A stretch of 64,000 bases of DNA from BOG-908 sp964247675 (GCA_964247675.1 CAXTVW010000005.1:4574-68573), one strand, 5' to 3'; counted from the stretch's first letter, positions 53,241 to 63,577 are shown. The notes: generated by a model from the sequence alone, not told the origin. Numbers and translations are program-made.

Positions 53241-54425
53241 TCACTTCAGATCATAGCCGAACAGCGACAAGAAGCCGCCCCAAGCCTCGGCGCATTGCGC
53301 CCGCAGGCTGTCCGGCAGGTCGGTCCGCCAGCGGCCGACAGAGGCCTCGGGAGAGCCGCTCGTCGCGTGCTGGGCGAACATCTTCTCGCCGGCTTCCTTG
53401 CGCACCGGGGCTATTTCGGCCTGCAGGTAGGTGCCCAGCCTGGCATAGGTGCCGGCATCGCCGCGTATCATGTCCTCATAGCGGATGATGCACATATCCT
53501 GGCCGGGTTCTGCCTGGATCTCGGTCAGTTGCCGGCAGCTATGGCTGAGATGGGCAAACGCCTTGTCCTGACTCGAGTCGAAATAGGCGACGTGCGAGCA
53601 CAGGACGTCACGCGGGTCACGCACGATCACCACTTCACGCAAGCCCACGAAGACGCGCCGGGCGAACAGGCGGGTAGGCCGGTGCAGGTTGTTGTTCTTC
53701 TCCGCGAAGAACCGAACCGCATCCTTATCCTTGTCGGCGGCCAGCAGTCGGTAATATTGCCGAACGACATCGGCCACCGCGGCGCCAACCCGGGCCGGTA
53801 CCCAGTCCTCGTTATAATGGCGCAGGCTGGCGCGCTTGCGGAAGGCATGGGCGTATTGCTGGCTGCTGAACGGGTTGAAGCCGATATGGAAACCGTCGCC
53901 CTCCAGGTGGTCCGGATGGGTGGAGCGCTCGGTGTCGGCCGGCGCCGTCAGCACTGCAAACGCCGCGGCGTAGTAGGACAGCAGCCGCACCTCGTAGGGC
54001 ACCAGCTCCGCCACGACGATCTGCGGCGAGGCGGCCAGGCAGCTCATCAGGTAGGTGGTCCCGGACCGGCCAGGCGCGGTGACCAGTATGGGCGAAGGCT
54101 GCTCGGACTCCGAAGGCGCACGCGCCTCCCCCTTCAGGATTCGTTCGCCGCCGGGCAAGGTGGTGCCGTCCAGGAAGCTGATCCTGACGCTGTGGTCCTG
54201 AAAGACGGACAACGGAGCGGGGAAGGTGAAGACGAATCCGTGTGCACCGTCGCCGTACTTGCCCAGGGTGGCGAGATCGCGCCTTGGCCGTTCGGCGAAG
54301 ACCCGCCCCGTCTCCTGCCCGTCGACCGCTACCGACAGCTCAAGCCGGGCGTGGGGATCGGCTTCGTCGGCAGCCCAGCCGGCCACGGATACCTGGGTGA
54401 TCGAGTCCACATGGCCGCCACGCAT
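53241..54425 (-). CDS. Sulfotransferase with N-terminal GW-type beta domain
   Basis: 394 residues from ATG 54425. The first ~105 residues (ITQVSVAGWAADEADPHARL ... FTFPAPLSVFQ) form a beta-rich domain also found in the two large proteins across the gap. From about residue 110 comes a sulfotransferase: LVTAPGRSGTTYLMSCLAAS is the 5'-phosphosulfate loop and EVVIVRDPRDVLCSHVAYFD the 3'-phosphate site, with IRYEDMIRGDAGTY further on. It probably sulfates a glycan or lipid using PAPS. It is divergent from the giant glycosyltransferase gene, so both may belong to one surface-glycan locus. Confidence 0.82.
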   Translation of the reverse strand: MRGGHVDSITQVSVAGWAADEADPHARLELSVAVDGQETGRVFAERPRRDLATLGKYGDGAHGFVFTFPAPLSVFQDHSVRISFLDGTTLPGGERILKGEARAPSESEQPSPILVTAPGRSGTTYLMSCLAASPQIVVAELVPYEVRLLSYYAAAFAVLTAPADTERSTHPDHLEGDGFHIGFNPFSSQQYAHAFRKRASLRHYNEDWVPARVGAAVADVVRQYYRLLAADKDKDAVRFFAEKNNNLHRPTRLFARRVFVGLREVVIVRDPRDVLCSHVAYFDSSQDKAFAHLSHSCRQLTEIQAEPGQDMCIIRYEDMIRGDAGTYARLGTYLQAEIAPVRKEAGEKMFAQHATSGSPEASVGRWRTDLPDSLRAQCAEAWGGFLSLFGYDLK

Positions 54426-54535
54426 GAAACTTGTCTGAACCCTGGTCGTGCTGGCGCTCGTTTTGCGCGGCCTGCCGTGCGGCGTCAAATCCGTGCGCCT
54501 GGAGAGGCAGCGCGGCCGGGTTTTCGGGCTTCTGG

Positions 54536-54690
54536 TAGGAAGCAAGGCCTTCTTTTTTGAAAAAAAGAAGCAAAAAACTTTTGTTCCCCCGCATCTTCAG
54601 CGTGCGTGTTTGTCCGCACGCACACGGACGCCGCAAATGCGGGTAGCAAAAGTTTTTGCGTCTTTTTTTCAAAAAAGAAGGCCTTGCTTA
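54536..54690. repeat. Inverted pair of AT-rich hairpin repeats (copy 10)
   Basis: Left copy 54536-54583 and right copy 54643-54690 between two divergent genes. The spacer holds its own hairpin, CGTGCGTG...CGCACGCACACGG. Confidence 0.9.
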
Positions 54691-54737
54691 CTTCCTCTCC
54701 CCCCTTATGAAAGTCCGACAGAACAGGACCAGCGGAT

Positions 54738-57700
54738 TTGGCGGCACCACGGGCAAAAGGCGGCTTCCGGCCTGGCGAGGATCTGACCGGCGAGCCTGCT
54801 CCGCAACAGGGCGCAATATTCACGCCGGCCGCCGACGCAGGTGGCACGGACCGCGACGTCCTGATGGGCTACCAGCTGTTCCTCGGGCGGGACCCGGAAA
54901 GCTCGTTCGTCATCGCCGACGCGAAGAACAGCCCGGTCGGGGCCTTCATACGCGCGCTCATGGGGTCGGGCGAGTTCCAGAGTGCGGTGCTGGACAAGCT
55001 GGCCGCGGGCCGGCCGCTGCCGCACGAGAACGCCGGACCCGCGCCGAGCGCCGAGCAATTGGCTTGGCTGTTCGGCCTGCTGCGCGTGCCGCCGCGCGCC
55101 GAGGCATCGCTGCGCGCGGCCACCAGCTGGGCCGAGTGGCTGCGCACCCTGGTCGCCATCCCCGGCCTGCCGACGGCGCCCGTACGCGCGGCGGCCGAGA
55201 GCGGGCCGGAGGCGCAGGCGGTCGGCGCGGGTTTCGTGCTGGTCACCATCGAGGCTCCGAAGCCGGGCGACCGCCTCGAGCCGGGCAGCCTGGTACAGGG
55301 CAATGGCTGGGCCATAGCGCCGGCCGACATCGCCGAGGTTGCCGTGCACCTCGATGGCAAGCTGCTGACCCACAGCCGCTACGGCCTGCCCCGGCCGGAC
55401 GTCGCCCGCAGTTTTCCGCACTACCGCCACGTCGATCATTGCGGCTTCAGCTTCACGGCGGAAATACCCGAGGACGCGCCGCCTGCCGCGTTGCTAACCG
55501 TCGCCGTGCGCAGCGTGGATGGCCAGGAAGGGCGCAAGAGCGTCCGCCTGCATGCGCAGGCCAGTCCGGCCGCCTTGACGCGCACGCAGGATGCGGCCGA
55601 GGCTGCCTGGCCGATCCGCCTTGCCGTGGAAGACGCGGTTGTGGATGCTTTCAGGATGCTGCGCGTGCGCGGCTGGGCGGTGAGTGCCGACCCGATAAAG
55701 GCGATCACCGTCACCCTGGACGCGGTATCGATGGGCGAGGCGCGCTACGGCCTGCCCAGGCCGGACATCGGCAGCCTTCATGCGAGCTACCCCAACGCCG
55801 CGGCGTCCGGCTTCGCCCTGGTCGGCCAGCTTGCCGCCGATCTGCCCGAAGGGCCGAGTTTCGTCCGTGTCCAGGCCGTGAACGCGGCTGGCCAGGCCCG
55901 CCAGACGATCGTGCCGGTCATCCTGCCGCCCGCCGCCCTTGCGGCACCGGTGCAGGCGACCAGCGGTGGGCCGGTGCAATGCGCCTGCGAGCGGTCCAGC
56001 CTGAATGCCGAAGGAAGGCTGCAGGTGGAGGGCTGGGCGGTGTCCGCCAACGGCATCGCCTCGGTCGACATCGAGCTGGACGGCATCTCGCTCGGGCAGG
56101 CGGAGCTTGGCCGCGCGAGCGCCGCTGCGGCGGCGCGCCTGCCTGACGTGGCGGAGGCTGCCCAGGCCGGGTTCGTGTTCAACCTCGTCCTGTCGCGCCG
56201 GCCTTCGGCGGGCGTGCATCTCCTGGCTATCACAATCACCCCGAAAATCGGGGCGCACCGCTCGATAAACCTTCCCCTCGTCACCGAAGCCGCCGGGAAA
56301 GCAGGCGACGGGGCCCGGCCTGCGGCCGCGGCGAAAGCCGGGGTTGTGCCGCAGCCGATCCCGGCCGGCCTGAAGACGCCGCCGGTGCCCGTGATGCCGG
56401 CGAAAATCGCGGCGCCTGCGCCCGTGCCTGTGCCTGCGCCTGCGGCCCCACCGAAGGCCGCTTCGCAGTCCGGCATACGGCTGGAAGTGGACCAGCCTGC
56501 CTTGGACGGCGGCGCGGCGCGCGAGCCGGTTCGCGGCGCGCTGACCATCGCGGGCTGGTCCGCGGCGCGCGCCGGGATCGCGCGCATCGCGGTCTATTGC
56601 GATGCGGAACTGCTCGGCCACGCCCATCTCGGCATGCGCCGCGAGGACGTCGGCGCGCTGTTTCCCGAGTACAAGGGGTCCTTGCTGGCCGGCTACGCGA
56701 TCGTGCTGCCGCCGGGCCGGCTGCTGGAAGGTACTCACACGATACGCCTGGTCGCCTCCGCCGAGACGGACGAGGCGACCGGGCCGGACGCTCCCAGCCT
56801 GGAGCGCAGCTTCAAGGTGGATGTGGAGCGCTACGACGCCCTGCCGCCCGACGGCACCATACGCAACGCCGTGCCCCCGGCCGAAGCCGAGTTCAGCCTG
56901 CGCCTGCTGGCGCGCCAGGCCTACCACCCGACATTCGAGATCGTCGTCGCCGGCGCGTCGGCAGAGGCCGGCGGGCTGGCCGCACTCGAGGCCACGCTGG
57001 GCAGCCTCACGGCGCAGGTCTATGGCGCCTGGAGGCTGATTGCCGTCCTGCCGGACAGCGAAGCGCTAAAGGCTGCCCGCGCGCTGCCCGGGGCCGCCGA
57101 CCCGACCGGCCGCGTGTCCCTGGTCATGCAGGGCTCGCCGACGCAAAGCGCTCCCCGGGGCGGCGCGTCCGGCAAGCGGCGCTCTGCCCCGCTTGCCGAT
57201 CCCGCGCGCCCGGCCTTCACCATGGTGCTGCAAGCGGGCGACCGTCTGGGCGCGGACGCCCTGCTCGTGCTGGCCCTTGAGGCGGCGGCCGACAGGGAGG
57301 CCGATTTCCTCTACGCCGACGAGCTGCGCACCGATCCCAGCCAGGGCAGGCGGCAGCCCTTCTTCAAGCCGGATTGGTCGCCGGACCTGCTGCTGTCGAT
57401 GAACTATATCGGCCGCCCCTGGTGCGCGTCGGCCGCGCTGCTGGCCCGCGCCGGGCAGTCCGTCGCCAGCCTGGCAGCCGGGGCGGATTATGCGGCCGTG
57501 CTGGCGCTCACGGAACATGCGGCGCGCATTGGTCACGTGCCGCGCGTGCTGTGCGAGCGTGGCGATGCTGCGGACGCAAGCGAGGCCGAGGCAGCCGCCC
57601 TGGCAGAGGCCCTGGCGCGCAGCGGCGATGCCGGCAGCGTGGAGCCTGGCCCGGCGGAGGGCACCTGGCGGGTGCGCCGGCAGATCGTCCGCCCGCCGGC

Positions 57701-59702
57701 CGTGAAGCCGCCGGCCGGGAAACCGGCCGCAAAGCGCCGCACGGCGGGCCCCGTTGCCGGGCGCGTCTCCATCATCATCCCCACCTGCGCGGCCGGCGGC
57801 CTGATCCGCACCGCCATCAAGACGATACGCGCGACCAGCGCGCCCGCCTTGCCCGGGGGCCGGGAGGTGGAAATCGTCATCGTGGACAACACGCCGGCGA
57901 GCGAGACCGAGACACGCGCCTGGCTCCGCGGCGCGGCCGACGTGGTCGTGGACATGCCCGGGCAGTTCAACTGGTCCCGCTTCAACAATTTCGGGGCCGG
58001 CGCCGCCAGCGGCGAGTACCTGCTGTTCCTCAACGACGACATCGAGACCGATCAGCCGGACTGGCTGGAGGCCCTGCTGGAACACGCGCAGCGCCCGGAG
58101 GTGGGCGTCGTCGGCGCGCGATTGCTGTATCCGGACGGCACGGTGCAGCATGCCGGCCAGTACCTCTCCGACACCCATGCCCGCCACGCCTTCCGGTTCG
58201 CCGCCGCCGCTTCGCCCGGCCCGTTCGGCATGGCCGGCGTGTCACGCGAGGTGATCAGCGTCACCGGCGCTTGCCAGATGGTGCGTGCCAGCGTCTTCGC
58301 GCAGCTTGGCGGCTTCGAGGAGGCGCATAGCGTCGTCAACAACGACCTGGATTTCTGCCTGCGCAGCTGGCAGGCCGGCCTGCGCGTGGTGTACACGCCG
58401 CATGCCACGCTGACCCACCACGAACTTGCCAGCCGGGCCGCGCTGGAAGACACCTACGACGAGCAGCGCTTTGCCGGCGCCTGGCGCAGCCGCTTCCTGG
58501 CCGGCGACCCGTTCCGCAGCCCGCGCCAGGGCCTGGGCGCCGACCATTACAGCCCGGACCCCGAGCCCAGCGTGCTGCTGCATGCCGGCAGGCGCGGCCC
58601 GGCCGCCGACACCGTGCGGCGCATCCTGGCCGTCAAGCTCGACCACATCGGCGACTTCCTGACCGCGCTGCCCGCCTTGCGCAGCCTCAAGCGTCGTTTC
58701 CCCGCCGCCCAGATCGACCTGCTGGCGCCGGCCGCCTCGGCCGAGCTGGCGCGCAGCGAGCCCTCGGTGAGCGAGATCATCGTGTTCGACTTCTTCCACG
58801 CGCGCTCCGGGCTGGGCCAGAAAGGCGTAGGCGAGGCGGAGTTCGCGGCACTGGCCGAACGCCTGGCCCCGGCCGGCTACGACATCGCGGTGGATCTGCG
58901 CATGCAGCCGGAGACGCGCGCGGTGCTGGAATATACCGGTGCCGCCTTCCTGGCCGGGTACGACCACGACAACCGCTTCCCCTTCCTGGACGTGGCGCTG
59001 GAATGGGAGGGCGACCACCGCCTGGTGTTCAAGCGCGCCCACGTCTCCGAACGCCTGATGCAACTGGTCTCGGCGGTAGAGGATGCCTGCCGCAGCGAGG
59101 CGATGGCGCCGGATGCACGCCGCCTGGCGCCGCGCGACGTGCCGGCGCTGGCGGCACTGCCGGAAGCCTTCCTGGCAAGGCCGATCATCTGCGTGCATCC
59201 CGGCGTCGGCAACGTGGTCCGCCAGTGGCCGGCCAACAACTATGCGGCGCTGATCGACCTGCTGGTGGGCGCAGGGCTGCACGTGGTGCTGATCGGCGCG
59301 CCGGAAGAGGCGGCCATCGCCGAGGACGTGCTGCGGCGCGTGGCCAGCCAGGGCGCCGTCGAATCGCTGGTCGGCCGGGTGAAGCTGGCGCAGTTGCCAG
59401 AGGTGATGCGGGCCTGTGCGTTGTTCGTGGGCAACAACAGCGGCCCGCAGCATCTGGCCGCGGCGCTTGGCCTGCCAGCCATAGGCATACACTCCGGCGT
59501 GGTGGACGCCACCGAGTGGGCGCCGCTCGGTAGCCAGGCGGTGGCGATACGCCGGCGGATGATCTGCGGGCCGTGCTACCTGGAGTTCGCCTCCGATTGC
59601 CCGCGCAACCTCGCCTGCCTGACCGGGCTGCGCCCGCGGGACGTGTTCGCGGCATGCAAGACGATGCTGGGGCGGGATGGCATCGTTGCGGAGCTGCAGT
59701 AA
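54738..59702 (+). CDS. Giant glycosyltransferase: DUF4214-like start, four GW-type domains, GT2 and GT9
   Basis: 1654 residues. Residues ~43-75 (MGYQLFLGRDPESSFVIADA) resemble DUF4214. Four beta-rich domains follow near 165-278, 293-395, 413-515 and 581-700, each with a GW(A/S) core and, in the first two, YGLPRPD. A Pro/Ala-rich linker lies at ~516-575. Residues ~715-980 look like a first, partly degenerate GT-A domain. A GT2 domain (SIIIPTCAAGG, LFLNDDIETDQPDW) covers ~1008-1260 and a GT9 heptosyltransferase-like domain (VKLDHIGDFLTALPALRSL, CVHPGVGNVVRQWP, FVGNNSGPQHLAAALG) ~1294-1654. It likely builds a surface glycan in more than one step. The TTG start is uncertain; the frame is closed by a stop at 54707. 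Confidence 0.8.
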   Translation: MAAPRAKGGFRPGEDLTGEPAPQQGAIFTPAADAGGTDRDVLMGYQLFLGRDPESSFVIADAKNSPVGAFIRALMGSGEFQSAVLDKLAAGRPLPHENAGPAPSAEQLAWLFGLLRVPPRAEASLRAATSWAEWLRTLVAIPGLPTAPVRAAAESGPEAQAVGAGFVLVTIEAPKPGDRLEPGSLVQGNGWAIAPADIAEVAVHLDGKLLTHSRYGLPRPDVARSFPHYRHVDHCGFSFTAEIPEDAPPAALLTVAVRSVDGQEGRKSVRLHAQASPAALTRTQDAAEAAWPIRLAVEDAVVDAFRMLRVRGWAVSADPIKAITVTLDAVSMGEARYGLPRPDIGSLHASYPNAAASGFALVGQLAADLPEGPSFVRVQAVNAAGQARQTIVPVILPPAALAAPVQATSGGPVQCACERSSLNAEGRLQVEGWAVSANGIASVDIELDGISLGQAELGRASAAAAARLPDVAEAAQAGFVFNLVLSRRPSAGVHLLAITITPKIGAHRSINLPLVTEAAGKAGDGARPAAAAKAGVVPQPIPAGLKTPPVPVMPAKIAAPAPVPVPAPAAPPKAASQSGIRLEVDQPALDGGAAREPVRGALTIAGWSAARAGIARIAVYCDAELLGHAHLGMRREDVGALFPEYKGSLLAGYAIVLPPGRLLEGTHTIRLVASAETDEATGPDAPSLERSFKVDVERYDALPPDGTIRNAVPPAEAEFSLRLLARQAYHPTFEIVVAGASAEAGGLAALEATLGSLTAQVYGAWRLIAVLPDSEALKAARALPGAADPTGRVSLVMQGSPTQSAPRGGASGKRRSAPLADPARPAFTMVLQAGDRLGADALLVLALEAAADREADFLYADELRTDPSQGRRQPFFKPDWSPDLLLSMNYIGRPWCASAALLARAGQSVASLAAGADYAAVLALTEHAARIGHVPRVLCERGDAADASEAEAAALAEALARSGDAGSVEPGPAEGTWRVRRQIVRPPAVKPPAGKPAAKRRTAGPVAGRVSIIIPTCAAGGLIRTAIKTIRATSAPALPGGREVEIVIVDNTPASETETRAWLRGAADVVVDMPGQFNWSRFNNFGAGAASGEYLLFLNDDIETDQPDWLEALLEHAQRPEVGVVGARLLYPDGTVQHAGQYLSDTHARHAFRFAAAASPGPFGMAGVSREVISVTGACQMVRASVFAQLGGFEEAHSVVNNDLDFCLRSWQAGLRVVYTPHATLTHHELASRAALEDTYDEQRFAGAWRSRFLAGDPFRSPRQGLGADHYSPDPEPSVLLHAGRRGPAADTVRRILAVKLDHIGDFLTALPALRSLKRRFPAAQIDLLAPAASAELARSEPSVSEIIVFDFFHARSGLGQKGVGEAEFAALAERLAPAGYDIAVDLRMQPETRAVLEYTGAAFLAGYDHDNRFPFLDVALEWEGDHRLVFKRAHVSERLMQLVSAVEDACRSEAMAPDARRLAPRDVPALAALPEAFLARPIICVHPGVGNVVRQWPANNYAALIDLLVGAGLHVVLIGAPEEAAIAEDVLRRVASQGAVESLVGRVKLAQLPEVMRACALFVGNNSGPQHLAAALGLPAIGIHSGVVDATEWAPLGSQAVAIRRRMICGPCYLEFASDCPRNLACLTGLRPRDVFAACKTMLGRDGIVAELQ

Positions 59703-60026
59703 GAAAGGAAGGCCTTTCTTTCTGAAACGAAGAAGCAAGAGACGTTCGTTTCTGCAGTCTCTCAGGCTCTTTGATTTGCCCCGAAGCACCCGGCTGCAGC
59801 AAATGCGGGGGGAGCAAAAGTTTTTTGGTCCTTTTTTTTAAAAAAGGACTGCTTGCTTGCTGTCTATCTCCCCGCTCGGGACAGACGAATTTCAGCCGGG
59901 ACCCTGCGCATACGGTTTATTGCACTGCAAAATCTCTGGCCCCTCGAGCGCTTTGGGTGGTAGGTAGTCTCCCGTGCGAAAGGCGTATGGCGTGGCGGGC
60001 GCGGCACGCCGAAACTGGAGAAGGCA
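59703..60026. repeat. Gap with inverted pair of AT-rich hairpin repeats (copy 11)
   Basis: A degenerate left copy (59703-59748) and a right copy with GGTCC/GGACT arms (59811-59860) lie after the giant gene. The remaining 165 bases contain no gene and lead into the GGAGAAGG before the next GTG. Confidence 0.8.
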
Positions 60027-62180
60027 GTGACTCCACCTACGATCGGCACCGAACTAGAGCCGCGCAACGGCGCGTTGTACAGCGGCTTCGTTGACTTGAT
60101 CGACAGCCGGCGTGGCGCGCGCGGCTGGGCCCTCAACCACGTCGACCCGCTCGATCCGGTCCGTCTGCTGCTTTTCGTCGGCGACCAGGCGGTGGCCGAA
60201 ACGTTTGCCAGCGGCGAACGCTCTGACATCGTCTCTCCCAAGCTCGGACGTGCGGTCCCCGCCGGCTTCGCCTTCGACCTGGAGGTGATGCAGAGCCTGT
60301 CCAGCTTCATGGACGATCCGAACGAGACGATCACCGTCCGCGTCGCCGATTCGGGACACCTCCTGGCCAGTTCGCAGCGCGCGCCAACCGTGGGCGAGAT
60401 CACCGCCCAGCTCCTCCTGGAGGCGAAGCCGGAACCGCGCAGCACAGCGGCCGATCTCGAGTTCCTGCTGGACGAGCTGCGCGCGGGCGCGGACGCGATC
60501 GCGGAGAGCCAGCTTCGCCCGTCGCCGGAAAACCTGCAGGGCTATGTCGAGACGCTGGCCACCGACACCTCCGGCCATGTCTGGTTCATGGGCTGGATGA
60601 ACCGCGGACACGTGCAGGAATTCAGCGCTGTCGTCGTGGAGCGGCGCAAATTTCCCGCTGCCGTGGCGGTGATGTGCTACGAGCGGGATGACCTCCCGAC
60701 CGATTTCTGCGGTATTGTGGGCCTTATCTCCTCCGCATGGCGGCCCAGTTCGGTCACGTCCGAACTGCACCTCTTCTTCGGCATAGGCGGCCGCTTCCAC
60801 CTGCGCGCCCATGCGCCTTTGCGCGTCATCACATCCGGCGAGATGGTGGGCGAGTACGAGGCGATACGCGACCGCTGCTTCGGCGAGGGCAGGACGGCCG
60901 CGCTCCAGCACATGCTGACCACGGTGGAGAACTGGCTGCCGACGCGTGTGGCCGCGCAGTCGTTCGCTACCGAGTGCGCCACCGACCGCATCCTGCTCGT
61001 CCCCGGCCTCGGCTGCCTGGTCGAAGGTTGGGTGATGAGCCCGATCAAGCGCGTCGAGAGCCTGCGCCTGCGCGTCGGCGCCTCCGTCATGTCGGCGGAC
61101 CCTGAGAGCCTGTATTGGAAACCGCGCCCCGATCTGCTGGCCGCCTTCCCGGGCAGCGAGCGCATGATGGCGCGGGCAGGTTTCGTCGGCCTGTTCTCCG
61201 GCGACGCGGAGCCCGAGGACTTCGCCGACCCGGTGCTGAAGGTGATCTTCCAGGGCGGCAGCTCGGCCAACTGGCCGATCGCCGCGACGGTGTTCCGCCG
61301 CCTCGGCCATTCCGCCCGCGTCGAGGATGCGCTGCCGTTCTTTCCCTCCTTGCAGGAAGAGGTGTTTTTCCCGCGCTTTGCCGCTGCCGCCATACGCGCC
61401 GAGCGGGGCGCCATGAACGCGCCGGTGGCGCTCAGCGTGACCCGCAGCCGGCGCGTGATGGTGTTCGTGCTGCCGGAAGACCGGTGCGACCTGTTCCTGC
61501 TGTTCGAGGAGCTGACCCAGCAATGCCGGACTGCCGGCGGCATCGAGGCGGTGGCGTTCATCGCCGCGTCCGGATCGAACCGGTCCGACGCGCTCTGGCT
61601 GTTCCGCGAGTTCCAGGCGGGGCCGGGAGCCGCCCACAGCATCGCCTGCAGCCTGCTGGTGATCGATGACGCCGCCCAGGCTTTCGCCTTGCTGCCGGAC
61701 GTGCTGCGCGAGATCGGCGCCAACCGCTTCTTCTTCGCCGCCGCCGGCGTGTTCCTCACCGAAGCCGGGTGGGCGCGCGTGCGGCAGGCGATGACGCCGG
61801 GCACCATGGACCTGGTCTTCTTCGGCGTGGAAGCAGAGGAGTATGAGGAGCGCGACACCAGCGAAACAGGGGTAACCGCGCGCTGCTTCGTCTGGTCCAC
61901 CGGCCATTTCCTACGCTGGGCGCTGAACGCGCCCTCTTTCATGGGCGGCTACTATCGCGACAACGGGCTATCTCAGTCCCGCCTGGCGCCGGTCGTTCAC
62001 GGCAATGCAGCGACGGCCACGCGCACGCTGCTGTCCACCCGCGTGCAGGAGGCGGTCAACAGTGCGGTCTATGCGCTGTCCGGCCAGAATCGTGCCGCAC
62101 CCGCCATGCGCAAGCCGGTGCCGATGCCCGGCAAGCCGGTCAACGAAAGCGTGTCCCAGCCGCAGCAGGCGGTCGCCTGA
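60027..62180 (+). CDS. Large unknown protein with GW-type beta domains
   Basis: 717 residues from GTG 60027, with GGAGAAGG just upstream. The first ~115 residues (YSGFVDLIDSRRGARGWALN ... VPAGFAFDLEVM) match the beta-rich domain of the sulfotransferase and the giant transferase. Similar segments occur near residues 180-280 (HVWFMGWMNRG) and 320-430 (CLVEGWVMSPIKRVESLRL). The part from ~440 to 650 (RVMVFVLPEDRCDLFLLFEE, ANRFFFAAAGVFLTEAGW) could be a diverged GT-A-like fold, but no catalytic motif is clear. It shares TGATG with the following GT4 gene. A role in the same glycan pathway is inferred from context. Confidence 0.7.
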   Translation: MTPPTIGTELEPRNGALYSGFVDLIDSRRGARGWALNHVDPLDPVRLLLFVGDQAVAETFASGERSDIVSPKLGRAVPAGFAFDLEVMQSLSSFMDDPNETITVRVADSGHLLASSQRAPTVGEITAQLLLEAKPEPRSTAADLEFLLDELRAGADAIAESQLRPSPENLQGYVETLATDTSGHVWFMGWMNRGHVQEFSAVVVERRKFPAAVAVMCYERDDLPTDFCGIVGLISSAWRPSSVTSELHLFFGIGGRFHLRAHAPLRVITSGEMVGEYEAIRDRCFGEGRTAALQHMLTTVENWLPTRVAAQSFATECATDRILLVPGLGCLVEGWVMSPIKRVESLRLRVGASVMSADPESLYWKPRPDLLAAFPGSERMMARAGFVGLFSGDAEPEDFADPVLKVIFQGGSSANWPIAATVFRRLGHSARVEDALPFFPSLQEEVFFPRFAAAAIRAERGAMNAPVALSVTRSRRVMVFVLPEDRCDLFLLFEELTQQCRTAGGIEAVAFIAASGSNRSDALWLFREFQAGPGAAHSIACSLLVIDDAAQAFALLPDVLREIGANRFFFAAAGVFLTEAGWARVRQAMTPGTMDLVFFGVEAEEYEERDTSETGVTARCFVWSTGHFLRWALNAPSFMGGYYRDNGLSQSRLAPVVHGNAATATRTLLSTRVQEAVNSAVYALSGQNRAAPAMRKPVPMPGKPVNESVSQPQQAVA

Positions 62181-63577
62181 TGCCGGACAGCATGGTCGTG
62201 CCCCCCGAAGCGCCGGTTGCCCCAGGGCCGCTCGCGGCCAGGCCTGATGGTCCGGGGCCGATCGCCATCGTCGCGCATACGCATCCCTCGGTCAGCAAGG
62301 GCGGTGCGGAGATCGCCGCCTACGCGCTGTATGAGGGTCTGCGCATGGCCGGCACGGATGCCATCTTCATCGCCATCTGCTCCACATCCGACCGTGGCCG
62401 CCTGCTGCTCGGGTCGGAGCGCGAGTTCGCCGTGTTCAGCGACCAGAGCCGCTACGACAGTTTCTACCACCTTTCCGCAAGCGACGTCTGGCGGCAGCTG
62501 AAAGCAATCCTGCTGCGGCAGAACGTGCGCCTGGTGAACTTCCACCACATCCTGCGGGTGGGCGTGAACACGCTGCGCGCGCTCCAGGCGGAGACCGAGA
62601 TCCCGTTCGCAGTGACGCTGCACGACTATCGCGCCATCTGCGCCCATCACGGGCAGATGGTCACCCGCCCCGCGCGGCGGCTCTGCTACGCGGCCACTCC
62701 CGCCGCTTGCGCCACCTGCTATCCGGAGCACAGCCGCCAGCAATTCGATACGCGCAAGCATTTCATCCAGTCTGCCCTGATGCGCGCGGCCGTCTTCATC
62801 TCGCCGAGCCACTTCCTGGCAGAGCGCATGATCGAGTGGGGCCTGCCGCGGGACAAGTTCGTGGTGATCGAGAACGGCGTCCGCCTCTCGGGCAAGCCGG
62901 ACGAACGGGCGCGGCCCGCCGCCGCTTTCGGCACGGCGGGTGCGGGTGCCGGCCCTGGCCTGGCGGACAGCCGGCCCTGGACGTTCGGGTTCTTCGGCCA
63001 GATCGCCCCGTTCAAGGGTGCCGACCTCCTGCTCGATACGGTGGAACTGCTGGCCAAGCAGCCGGACATCGGACAGAAACTGCGCCTGCGTTTCCATGGC
63101 AGCATCGCCGGCCAGGACGCCGGCTTCGTCAGCCGCTTCAACGCGATGCTCGGGCGAAACAGCTTCGCCAGCTTCGCCGGGCCGTACGACAATGCGGATG
63201 TGCGCAAGCTCATGCTGGCGTGCGACTACGTGGTGACTGCGAGCGACTGGTGGGAGAACTCGCCCGTCGTCATCCAGGAGGCGTTTGCCGCCGGTCGCCC
63301 GGTGATCTGCACCGGCATAGGCGGCATGGCGGAGAAGGTGCCCAATCGGCTGGCGGGCCTGCATTTCCGGTCAGGCGATCCGACCGATCTGGCACGCGCG
63401 ATGGGCGAGGCGGCCGACGAGGTGCTGTATCAGGCACTCTGCTCCGGCCTGCCGCAGGTGCGCGACCAGGCGACCATGGCACGCGACTACCTGGCGAGCT
63501 TCGACCGCCTGGTGAAATCCGCAGGCACGCCGGACGTGGTGCGGCCGCCGCGGCGCCGGGTGCGTGCTTCGGCTTAG
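62180..63577 (+). CDS. GT4-family glycosyltransferase
   Basis: 465 residues. IAIVAHTHPSVSKGGAEIAA is the N-terminal Rossmann start, and VVIENGVRLSGKPD and FGFFGQIAPFKGADLLLDTV mark the donor domain. VVTASDWWENSPVVIQEAFA is the E-x7-E-type motif of retaining GT4 enzymes. ACATCYPEHSRQQF gives a Cys-rich insert. It adds a sugar from a nucleotide donor in the same operon as the 717-residue protein. Confidence 0.88.
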   Translation: MPDSMVVPPEAPVAPGPLAARPDGPGPIAIVAHTHPSVSKGGAEIAAYALYEGLRMAGTDAIFIAICSTSDRGRLLLGSEREFAVFSDQSRYDSFYHLSASDVWRQLKAILLRQNVRLVNFHHILRVGVNTLRALQAETEIPFAVTLHDYRAICAHHGQMVTRPARRLCYAATPAACATCYPEHSRQQFDTRKHFIQSALMRAAVFISPSHFLAERMIEWGLPRDKFVVIENGVRLSGKPDERARPAAAFGTAGAGAGPGLADSRPWTFGFFGQIAPFKGADLLLDTVELLAKQPDIGQKLRLRFHGSIAGQDAGFVSRFNAMLGRNSFASFAGPYDNADVRKLMLACDYVVTASDWWENSPVVIQEAFAAGRPVICTGIGGMAEKVPNRLAGLHFRSGDPTDLARAMGEAADEVLYQALCSGLPQVRDQATMARDYLASFDRLVKSAGTPDVVRPPRRRVRASA

